From JAKJEP01 sp964580995 (lineage in GTDB: Bacteria > Planctomycetota > Phycisphaerae > Sedimentisphaerales > SM23-30): 30,237 nt of DNA. A program made the translations under genes and the position numbers. The notes below the pieces were generated by a model that searched no databases, had not been told where the DNA came from, and worked only from the letters and a program-made list of their open reading frames with translations. Shown here in pieces: positions 16,602-23,381 of the stretch; positions within the stretch are counted from its first letter, which is position 1, and every line of letters begins with the position of its first letter. Location of the stretch: NCBI GenBank assembly GCA_964580995.1, contig CAZOMV010000074.1, forward strand, positions 1 through 30,237, given 5' to 3'.

Positions 16602-18830
16602 TTATTCGCAACCGGATTCGTACGGGTAATTGCACCGGAGCCAATCCTGGGCAAAGATCGCAAAATCTTCCAGATTGACATAACAATCATGGTTATAATC
16701 TTTCTCTAAATACGTACGGCCCATGGCAAGGGTATCCTCGCAGGTGGGGGCGTAGGAATCGACGCGAAGGGTAAATTGCCCTAAGATATCCGCCATGCCA
16801 TCCGGTCCGGAAAGCATATGCGTATCCGTACCGGAAACCAGGTTCTGGCGAGTCACAAAATCAAGATTAAACACCGTCGGATGATACGTTACCCAGTCGG
16901 TTAGGGTTACGGAAAGTTTCTTCACATAATCCTTGTAAATCAGGGTGCCGGATCCGGGAACATTGGTAATCGGCCAGCCCTTCGTCGTTCCGGCGTCGTT
17001 GAGGTAGAACTGCTCCTGGGATTCACCCGGATCGGTTGCGTTGGCAAAGACCGAAATCCCTACCGGTTTACCGAAAACTTCCGCACTGTCAAAGTAGAAA
17101 TTCATACCGTAGTAATTACCGGGTCCCTCAAAGTCCGGACCGGTCGCACACGCAAAGGAGAAGGTATATTCCTGTCCCTTTTCCATGATCTTATAGATAT
17201 GCATGTTGTCATATGTATTCAGGGGAACAATCAAATTCGGATCCGCCGGCAGTTCTGCCAGGGAACCACTGGCCAGGGCGATATCCCAGGCCGCATCCGG
17301 CCAGGAGGTGTTATTTACGATATCACGCGCCGCTTGACCGTTGGAATTCGTGCCGAACCAGGTCAGGGCCGTTAAAGCCACCTGGTCCGGATTCGCTCCT
17401 CCCAGGCATTCACGGTTCAGATTATATTTGTTAACCAGCTCATTGACCACGCTGTCATGGGTGGCCTGGATAAATCCGTCATAGACCCGGATCTCGGCGA
17501 TATCCCCTTTCAGGAACTGGCTGCCGTTACTCAAAGCACCTACGCTGACGACCGTGGCATCCGTATAGCTGCTGCCGCCAAAGCCGTCCGCTTCCACACA
17601 ATCATTCACAATGGCTTTCTTGCCGAAGGCATTGGTAATGGTGCCGGCAATCAGATAATACCGGCTGGTATCATCAATCGGTCCTCCCGACCGCATTTCT
17701 AAGCCGGCATTCGTCCAGAACTTGATGTAATCCGGGATGACATCGGAAATACCCAGGCTATACCCTTGTTCCGCATTAAAGTTGCCAAAGAAAATTTGGG
17801 CGGTATTGCCCGTCATATTCAGCTTGCCTACCACATAGATCGTATAAGTCTGCAGGCTCAGCGGTCCCCGGTCATTGGGATCTTCCGGATCGAGGAATTT
17901 CGTTTGGTCGTTGGGATCAGCCAGATCGTAGATGACCATCCCATCATTGCCGTCAAACCGAATCACCGGGAAATCCCCGTCCGTTTTCAGAATGGGTGCA
18001 CCCCACACGCTCTTGGCCCTGGCATCTAAAATCCCGCCGTTGGCCTCGCCCCAGATACCTACCGCATCACCATCGCCAATCGCCAGACCATTGGGATCCG
18101 TGACTCCTACTCCGGCATCCAGCTTCATCACCAGATTCATCGTCGCCGGGGGGATCGGTCCACCGGCGGTAACGGTAAATTCCGTACCCACCTGATTGCC
18201 GCCGCCGAGACCAGAAACTCCCCAAGCACCGGCATCAACCGTATCACCGGCATTTAATGCTACCACACCGGAAAAGCTGGTAACCGCCGAGGCGGGAGGA
18301 GCCGCAATCTCAGAAAATCCGGAAACCTGGTCACTAAAAATAGTGGCACCGTTAAGTGCTACAAAGACACCACTGGCGTTCCCATTCATGGCCCGGTTTT
18401 CCCAGGAAGCCGTAAGCTGATAGGTTCCCGTCGAAGGAGCGGTGAATCGTACTGCCGCCCGATCCGCATAGTGTGCTCCCCAATTATAGGGGACCATCAC
18501 ACATAACTGGCCTGGCCGCCAACTGCAGCCCGGACCCCAGTTACTCATGGAAAAAGTGTTCCCCGTGATATTCTTGTTCACATTGGAATGGGTATCCGCA
18601 TCGCTGCCCACTTGCCAGTTATCCAGAATTTCCTGATAACCACCGGCAGTATCATATAATCTCCACGCACCACCGGCGTCAACTTCATACCGGCCATAAG
18701 ACCAGACGCCGCTGGGATTGCCGCTGGTATTGTTAAAATCCGCCACCGCATCCCATACCTGCCCCTGAGCCAAACTAATGAGACCCACAACCAATAAAAC
18801 TGCTAAAAAACCAATCGTTCCTTTTTTCAT
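16602..18830 (-). CDS. secreted module + LamG-like + dockerin-like protein
   Basis: A 742-residue exported protein. Signal peptide 1-23. Residues 26-220 are the third copy of the shared module. About 230-480 looks like a concanavalin-type LamG/laminin-G domain: it opens with LVMKLDAG.GV and contains FPVIRFDGNDGMVIYDL, QTYTIYVVGKLN and GDIAEIRVYDG. About 490-700 is a beta-rich region I do not recognise. The C-terminus has an EF-hand/dockerin-like stretch, DYNHDCYVNLEDF (711-723), followed by QDWL. It has no catalytic signature, so a glycan-binding or surface scaffold role is inferred. TAGGAG lies 8 bp before the ATG. A terminator follows the gene, so it is probably transcribed alone. Confidence 0.85.
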   Translation of the reverse strand: MKKGTIGFLAVLLVVGLISLAQGQVWDAVADFNNTSGNPSGVWSYGRYEVDAGGAWRLYDTAGGYQEILDNWQVGSDADTHSNVNKNITGNTFSMSNWGPGCSWRPGQLCVMVPYNWGAHYADRAAVRFTAPSTGTYQLTASWENRAMNGNASGVFVALNGATIFSDQVSGFSEIAAPPASAVTSFSGVVALNAGDTVDAGAWGVSGLGGGNQVGTEFTVTAGGPIPPATMNLVMKLDAGVGVTDPNGLAIGDGDAVGIWGEANGGILDARAKSVWGAPILKTDGDFPVIRFDGNDGMVIYDLADPNDQTKFLDPEDPNDRGPLSLQTYTIYVVGKLNMTGNTAQIFFGNFNAEQGYSLGISDVIPDYIKFWTNAGLEMRSGGPIDDTSRYYLIAGTITNAFGKKAIVNDCVEADGFGGSSYTDATVVSVGALSNGSQFLKGDIAEIRVYDGFIQATHDSVVNELVNKYNLNRECLGGANPDQVALTALTWFGTNSNGQAARDIVNNTSWPDAAWDIALASGSLAELPADPNLIVPLNTYDNMHIYKIMEKGQEYTFSFACATGPDFEGPGNYYGMNFYFDSAEVFGKPVGISVFANATDPGESQEQFYLNDAGTTKGWPITNVPGSGTLIYKDYVKKLSVTLTDWVTYHPTVFNLDFVTRQNLVSGTDTHMLSGPDGMADILGQFTLRVDSYAPTCEDTLAMGRTYLEKDYNHDCYVNLEDFAIFAQDWLRCNYPYESGCE
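18171..18755 (-). repeat. shared ~195-residue module, copy 3 (LamG protein)
   Basis: Collinear with the copies at 6194-6790 and 15727-16314. SNWGPGCSWRP and the WENRAMNGNASGVFV block match, and long stretches of identical DNA are visible. Confidence 0.88.
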
Positions 18831-18917
18831 GTGCTTTCTCCTAAAATAAACCGTTCAATTTCAGTTCCCAATACCACGGTCACTGGTATTCCAACTCCGT
18901 TATCCCAGGTACTGCTA

Positions 18918-18950
18918 CACAGATCCTTTGTCCTATCCCACAGTCCTTTG
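18918..18950 (-). repeat. two imperfect direct repeats in the leader of the LamG gene
   Basis: On the minus strand CAAAGGACTGTG (18939-18950) and CAAAGGATCTGTG (18918-18930) lie about one and a half helical turns apart, roughly 90-120 bp upstream of the start codon. They could be a regulator site or part of an RNA leader. Confidence 0.3.
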
Positions 18951-19132
18951 CGGGAAGTTCATCTCCGGAACCTTTTGGCAACCGTCCGGATACAGTGTGA
19001 ATGCGGCTCACCTCCTTTCCATGAATCTTTCCGGGTTACAGTAAAACAATTGCTTACTTACATCTTCAGCAAACCGTGTTAGAATTAAATTTAGCTGTCG
19101 GGCCATCAAAAACCCTTCCGCCAATCCGAGGA

Positions 19133-19172
19133 CCGGTGTTGACTAGCCAAAGTAATCCACCGGATTTTTTTT
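19133..19172 (+). terminator. orphan plus-strand terminator-like hairpin
   Basis: CCGGTG (19133-19138) pairs with CACCGG (19158-19163), followed by A and eight T. An outer pairing of AATCCG (19123-19128) with CGGATT (19161-19166) is an alternative. No plus-strand gene lies upstream. Confidence 0.4.
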
Positions 19173-19232
19173 GTGCCGGAAACGATTCCCGATCATCTAA
19201 GCCTGTATTTTTAATAGTATATATTCGACTCC

Positions 19233-20138
19233 TTATGTCTGGTCATGGTCCGCCAGGGACGCTAAATATCTATGGATTACGCCTCTGCCATTCTGAATAT
19301 GTTCGATGGAGGCCATTTCCGCTTTTGCCTGGTCTCCGGATTTGATCGCCTCATAGATGGGATAATGCACAGCATAGGCCGGTTGCAATTCCCGCAGGAC
19401 TAGCGTTTTTAACACCGTACCCATCAGATCGATCAGAATACTGTTGACTACCATCAATATATGATTCCCGCAATGTTGAGCGATAATAGTATGAAATTCC
19501 ATATCATACGTTTGATTCATATTGGAATGTTCTTCCAGCTCCTGCATTTTTACCATGAGATGATCCAGTTGTTTCAATCCTTCGGGGGTGATGTTCCGGG
19601 CCGTCAACCCGGTTAAAGGAGGTTCAATGATTAAACGAGTATTTAAAATCTGATCAAAATCCTCGGCATCGGGCAGATAATTCAATAAAGGAGATAAAAA
19701 CCGCAGACTGCGGGCCGGATCAAATTTCCCCACATACCAACCCTTCCCGGTGCGCGCCTGCAACAAACCGGTAGAGCGAAGAATCATCAACGCCTCTCGC
19801 ATGGCCCGATTCCCAACTCCAACGAGTTCACACAATTCCTTTTCGGAAGGAAGTATATCACCCGGCATCAAAGCCTTTGCTTTAATGTATTTAATTAGAG
19901 CAGGAATGATCATTTCCGATATGTTGGGGCTATCTAAATGCGCAATCCTATAACTGCTATCCGAATCGTAATCGGATAAACCAATTGGTTCAGATCTATT
20001 AGACGAATGAATACCTGACAGATGTAAATAATTATCGATAGTAACGTTTTTTTTTGTTTTCGATCCAATGGTTTTCATGTTTGCATTTTCTAAGCCCAAA
20101 ATAGCTTCATTTGGTTTACAACTCACTTCAAGCGTCAC
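19233..20138 (-). CDS. FadR/FCD-type GntR transcriptional regulator
   Basis: A DNA-binding regulator, probably a repressor released by a small carboxylic acid. The winged helix-turn-helix spans about residues 75-138 (GDILPSEKELCELVGVGNRAMREAL, then GLLQARTGKGWYV). The FCD effector domain spans about 160-285. It keeps the usual metal/ligand residues: Asp212 and His216 (YDMEFH), His258 and His280. Such proteins usually begin a few residues before the helix-turn-helix. This frame has a ~70-residue polar N-terminal extension from a GTG start, and an internal ATG at residue 21 is an alternative with no good ribosome site. It faces away from the remnant dehydrogenase cluster at 20.6-22.3 kb. Divergent layout suggests it once controlled that cluster, and perhaps the sugar-acid genes further left. 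Confidence 0.88.
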   Translation of the reverse strand: MTLEVSCKPNEAILGLENANMKTIGSKTKKNVTIDNYLHLSGIHSSNRSEPIGLSDYDSDSSYRIAHLDSPNISEMIIPALIKYIKAKALMPGDILPSEKELCELVGVGNRAMREALMILRSTGLLQARTGKGWYVGKFDPARSLRFLSPLLNYLPDAEDFDQILNTRLIIEPPLTGLTARNITPEGLKQLDHLMVKMQELEEHSNMNQTYDMEFHTIIAQHCGNHILMVVNSILIDLMGTVLKTLVLRELQPAYAVHYPIYEAIKSGDQAKAEMASIEHIQNGRGVIHRYLASLADHDQT

Positions 20139-20148
20139 TAACGACCTA

Positions 20149-20162
20149 TGTCACAGGCGACA
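20149..20162. promoter_or_regulatory. dyad TGTC-N6-GACA upstream of the GntR gene
   Basis: A short inverted repeat lies 11 bp upstream of the proposed GTG start of the regulator, in the divergent intergenic region. This is a plausible autoregulatory operator, but short dyads arise by chance. Confidence 0.3.
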
Positions 20163-20382
20163 CTCATGATTATCGTCTTTTTCTCATACCATGTCAATTA
20201 CTTTTTTAATATTTTGTGATTTTTTGGGAGAGGGGGATAATATGTGTACTAATTTATTTTTTTACAAGACGTAAGTCTTTTTGTATTCGATAATTAAACA
20301 AATTTCAACATCGCAGTCAGCCGCTCAGGAAAATTTTGGGGTCGATGGATACAGCCGACGGATATTGCCTTGTGGTTTTTGA

Positions 20383-20604
20383 TTCTGGAAATGCGTCGGG
20401 GGAAAAAAATATACCCCGGCTCTGACGGTTCCCCAGGTTCGGACGATGCTGTACGTGCTGCTGCGAAATGCCTGCGACCGAGCGTATCCTGGATGGGCGG
20501 CACGTTGGATCGAACGCAAAAGCAAACGCAGAGAACTTGCTCGATTCTATCATTACGAGCGACATAACCTATTGGCTCCATTAAGAGTTAAAGAACGAAA
20601 ATGA
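20383..20604 (+). pseudogene. possible C-terminal remnant of a DDE transposase
   Basis: A 73-codon open frame without a start codon begins after an in-frame TGA (20380-20382). It translates to a basic tail with ALTVPQVRTMLYVLL, then WAARWIERKSKRRELARF and YHYERH. The order 'TVP.VR.LL..LL', a Trp/Arg-rich segment and an H/Y/R-rich end resembles the C-termini of some IS4/IS701-like transposases, from memory. It abuts the dehydrogenase stump directly. Low confidence; it may be unrelated DNA. Confidence 0.3.
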
Positions 20605-20605
20605 A

Positions 20606-20713
20606 TTTACACAGTACAACTATGTAAACGGCACATTATTTATGGTCGATGGCGGTTTCACCACCGGCGGTGTCAAAAACACGGTTCCCATGCGAAAGGA
20701 AAATAAACCTTGA
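20606..20713 (+). pseudogene. 3' stump of a short-chain dehydrogenase/reductase
   Basis: The frame reads NYVNGTLFMVDGGFTTGG followed by a short tail and TGA (20711-20713). The YVNG...VDGGFT block is the near-universal C-terminus of classical NAD(P)-dependent short-chain dehydrogenases; the remaining ~220 residues with the Rossmann fold and YxxxK are absent. The stop codon overlaps the ATG of the next frame (ATGA, 20713), the mark of a former translationally coupled operon. The 5' part was evidently lost at a junction near 20605-20620. Confidence 0.75.
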
Positions 20714-20774
20714 TGAATGAAAAACCAAAAACCTCAAACAAGTTCTCGGCCTGGCCAATTCCAGCCAGATTTGC

Positions 20775-21185
20775 ATGGTGGTGAGGGATTTGCGTAAAAC
20801 CGCGGAATATTATCAAATCGTCCTGGGGGTCGGGCCTTTCGTTTTTCCGGAAATCATTTACGATTCTATAACCTACCACGGCCAACCCGTCAACGGTTTT
20901 TGGGAAATGGCCTTTTCCCGCATGGGAGCCTTCGAGCTGGAACTATCCTGTTCGGTGCGGTCCCCGAATATCTATGAAGATTTTTTGAACCAGCACGGGG
21001 AAGGTTTACATCACCTCGGTTTTGATGTCCCGCAATTTGACCCATTCATCACTCGGGCCGAATCCCTCGGTATTCAGGTCTTGATGAGCGGCAGAACTCC
21101 CCGAGGTGGATTCGCCCATCTGGATACCACCCAATACGGCGGTACTATTTTTGAAATCATCCAGCGTCCGGCTCCCCGGGCTTAA
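20775..21185 (+). CDS. VOC (glyoxalase/epimerase superfamily) protein, probably frameshifted at its 5' end
   Basis: A 136-residue VOC-fold protein; relatives are glyoxalases, methylmalonyl-CoA epimerases and dioxygenases acting on small metabolites. Seen: MVVRDLRKTAEYYQIVLGVG at the start, then GLHHLGFDV and GGTIFEIIQ, which supply two usual metal ligands (His and Glu). The first ligand position holds Gln rather than His. The open frame starts inside the first beta strand. The better start is the ATG at 20713 that overlaps the dehydrogenase stop, but it is in another frame. One extra A in the five-A run at 20727-20731 would restore MNEKPKNLKQVLG...SSQIC joined to MVVRD. So this is a frameshifted gene or a homopolymer read error. 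Next gene starts 33 bp downstream. Confidence 0.75.
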   Translation: MVVRDLRKTAEYYQIVLGVGPFVFPEIIYDSITYHGQPVNGFWEMAFSRMGAFELELSCSVRSPNIYEDFLNQHGEGLHHLGFDVPQFDPFITRAESLGIQVLMSGRTPRGGFAHLDTTQYGGTIFEIIQRPAPRA

Positions 21186-21218
21186 AATGCACCATTCTCA
21201 TTTTCAGGCAAGAAAAAT

Positions 21219-22274
21219 ATGAGTAAATACCTTGTGATCGTAACCGATGACCGGCACCACAATTACGACCCGGAACGGGAAGTGTTCGCCTCCATCTATG
21301 CCAGACTCGAAATCCATAATCTAACCGATGAGAAAGCAACCGCCGCCCTTTTAGCCCAGGCGGATGGGATCCTGGTCAATCTTTTTCCACTCCGGGCGGA
21401 AACGATTGCCAAGCTCAAAAAATGCAAAGTCATTTCCCGCTATGGTGTCGGATACGATAATGTGGATGTGGAGTCTGCCGCAAAAGCGAATATCTGGGTT
21501 ACTCGTGTTCCTGATTATGCTATCGAGGATGTCTCCGATCATGCGTTGGCATTACTTTTATGTACCGTTCGAAAAATCGCTTTCAAAGATAGAAGGATCC
21601 GCCAGGAACAATGGAATCTGCACAAACAGCAACCCATTCATCGCATATAGGGGCGAATTCTGGGTCTCGTTGGTTTCGGCCTGATCGCACGAGCTTTTCT
21701 GCGCAAAATTAAATGTTTGGGACTGGAAAAAATTCTGATCTGCGATCCCTTTGTATCCCCTTCTGACATCCAAAAAGAAGGAGCTGAACCAGTGGATCTG
21801 GAAACCCTGTTACGTAAATCAGATTATATTTCGCTGCATGCACCTCTGAGTCCGCAAACCACTCACATGATCGGCCAAAAGCAATTTGATCTAATGAAAA
21901 AAGAAGCTATCCTCATCAATACTTCCCGAGGAGCGTTAGTCGATGAAAAAATCCTGACAGATGCTCTAGCCTCCCAGCATATCGCCTACGCCGGCCTGGA
22001 TGTACTTGAGCAGGAACCCCTGCCCCTCACCAGCCCTTTGCGACAACTCGATAATATCATCTTCTCCGACCACGGCTGGTACAGCGAAGAAGCCGTGACA
22101 GAATTGAAGAGAAAAGCCGCTTGGAACATCGTCCAAGTGCTCAAAGGCGAAAAACCTGCCTATCCGATTAATTTTATTGAAAATGAGGCTCCAACTTTGG
22201 CGGAACCGTCAAAAGTCAATATTGACATCCAACAGCTCTGGCACCCCAATAACAAGGGGACGACGAGCCTTTGA
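21219..22274 (+). pseudogene. D-isomer-specific 2-hydroxyacid dehydrogenase split by an in-frame TAG
   Basis: NAD-dependent 2-hydroxyacid dehydrogenase (phosphoglycerate/glyoxylate reductase type), 351 codons read through one stop. The N-terminal half (21219-21650) has SRYGVGYDNVDVESAA and the helix before the cofactor domain. A TAG at 21648-21650 (codon 144) interrupts it. The same frame then continues with GRILGLVGFGLIAR, the cofactor-binding Gly-rich loop. It keeps the catalytic residues Arg237 (INTSRGALVD), Glu266 (DVLEQEP) and His285 (FSDHG). Since nothing else is damaged, this is a recent nonsense mutation, a sequencing error, or read-through. The truncated 143-residue product could not bind NAD. 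It follows the VOC gene by 33 bp, and with the SDR stump suggests a lost operon for a hydroxy- or sugar acid. Confidence 0.85.
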
Positions 22275-22446
22275 CGTTGGCGCCAACTTCTCCAGATAAA
22301 CGATAAAATTGTATTTCCAAATTTTGATCTGCCCGTCAGTTTGACTGAATGAGGAATATCGATAGAACCGGTGCGAACGATTTATGGGTATCCGAATGGA
22401 GCAAATGCATTTTTGCGATTCTAGCCCGCATTTCTCACCATAATAG

Positions 22447-22474
22447 TTGAAAAACCTCTTTGTTCTGGTATAAC
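22447..22474 (+). promoter_or_regulatory. candidate promoter of the IS1380-type transposase
   Basis: TTGAAA (22447-22452) and TATAAC (22469-22474) have a 16-bp spacer, 45 bp before the transposase ATG, which itself has AGGAGG 6 bp upstream. The 5' end of the element thus looks intact although the gene is cut. Confidence 0.5.
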
Positions 22475-22518
22475 TATTTTATGACAAGGAAGTTAAAACC
22501 AAAACCAGGAGGTTTCTA

Positions 22519-22930
22519 ATGAAAACAGAGTGTAACGGACAGACGTATTTATTTCCAGCAGAAATTTCCCGGCAAATTGTGGCCCGTTTTGACGGGGGAA
22601 CCATCACCTCAGATGCCGGCGGGTTATTGCTGCAGCAGGTGGAACGGCAGACGGGAGTGCTGCGGCAGTTCGCCGCCTGCTTTACCGATCATCGGAACCC
22701 GGATCTAATCGAGCATACGGTGACGGAGCTGGTTTCGCAGCGGGTGTATGGCCTGGCATTAGGCTACGAGGATCTCAACGATCACGACGAACTGCGGCAC
22801 GATCCGCTGCTGGCGGTGCTGGTGGGCAAGCCGGATCCGACCGGTCAGGATCGAGTGGATCCCCGGGACCGGGGTAAGGCGTTGGCGGGTAAGAGTACGC
22901 TGAACCGGCTGGAGTTGACACCGGTGGGGG
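22519..22930 (+). mobile_element. 5' fragment of an IS1380-family transposase gene
   Basis: About 137 residues match the N-terminus of IS1380-type DDE transposases. FDGGTITSDAGGLLL contains the first catalytic-region aspartates, followed by FTDHRNPDLIEH, SQRVYGLALGYEDLNDHD and RGKALAGKSTLNRLELTP. Full proteins are ~430-480 residues, so about two thirds are missing. The open frame continues to 23235, but from about 22930 on it is reading the antisense of an IS66 fragment and has no transposase similarity. Inactive remnant; the family name is from memory of the motifs. Confidence 0.85.
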
Positions 22931-22995
22931 CCAGAGAGGATCTAAGAGACCCGATGAAAGATAACCCGATAAAATTGTGCGAAAGATTCTTGATA

Positions 22996-23199
22996 CTACC
23001 TGGATGGGGGGCGACAGGAAGGATTCGCAGCGGCCGGCCGGAGTTTTTTCTTCCAGTGATAGAAAGACCATTCCGCCAGGCCTTCGTTCTGACAGAACTG
23101 CTTTACGGTAAGCCCACTGGCTTGGTACGCCTCCCATACCATCTGCCAGAACTGACGTTCCTCCACTTCCGATGCCCTCGTTTTTGGTTTTGTGCTCAT
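22996..23199 (-). pseudogene. truncated IS66-type tnpA (helix-turn-helix accessory protein)
   Basis: A 67-residue frame with a good ribosome site (AGGAG, 6 bp). Its FWQMVWEAYQASGLTVKQFC, then LAEWSFYHWKKKLRP, is the typical N-terminal helix-turn-helix of IS66-family TnpA. Complete versions are about 100-140 residues, so the C-terminus is missing. tnpB and tnpC are absent. It faces the IS1380 fragment head-on. Confidence 0.75.
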
Positions 23200-23256
23200 G
23201 ATCTTCTCCTAAATGGAATCATGAACAAAGCATAGACTCCGGAAAGAAAAAAACAA

Positions 23257-23280
23257 GGTGGGTTTCACCGGACGCTTACA
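23257..23280 (-). repeat. terminal inverted repeat of an IS66-type element (one end only)
   Basis: Read on the minus strand, TGTAAGCGTCCGGTGAAACC and on. IS66-family ends characteristically begin GTAAGCG. It lies ~58 bp outside the tnpA start, as expected. The partner end is not in the window, so no target duplication can be shown. Confidence 0.65.
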
Positions 23281-23282
23281 AT

Positions 23283-23325
23283 AAAAAAAGCGACACCTTT
23301 CCGCCCGGTTTGGGGGAAAGGTGTC
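23283..23325 (-). terminator. Rho-independent terminator of the DUF11 lipoprotein gene
   Basis: On the minus strand GACACCTTTCC and GGAAAGGTGTC form a perfect 11-bp stem (23315-23325 with 23292-23302) with a 12-nt loop, followed by GC and seven T (23283-23289). The IS66 end abuts the T run. Confidence 0.92.
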
Positions 23326-23381
23326 ACTGGTCTGTTCCGCAGGTTATACGTTGAACCTGCTTATAAATTATTCATAGCTGA

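Larger units (their letters stand above)
18831..19232. other. 402-bp intergenic region with possible leader elements
   Basis: No convincing gene. It must hold the promoter of the minus-strand gene starting at 18830, but I cannot pick a clear -10/-35 pair. Seen here are two imperfect direct repeats (18918-18950) and a plus-strand terminator-like hairpin (19133-19172). Confidence 0.5.
20139..20605. other. divergent intergenic region and degraded DNA
   Basis: Positions 20139-20380 are AT-rich and contain no gene I can support; promoters for the regulator and for the former plus-strand cluster would be expected here. Positions 20383-20604 are described separately as a possible transposase tail. 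Confidence 0.5.

Noticed and set aside
20294..20581. several overlapping minus-strand frames of 66-95 codons
   Set aside because: Three overlapping frames open at once indicate lack of stops rather than coding. The plus-strand frame gives a more protein-like sequence.
22996..23235. C-terminal ~100 residues of the plus-strand frame 22519-23235 as genuine transposase
   Set aside because: From about 22930 the sequence has no IS1380 similarity and lies antisense to a clear IS66 tnpA start with its own ribosome site and terminal repeat.
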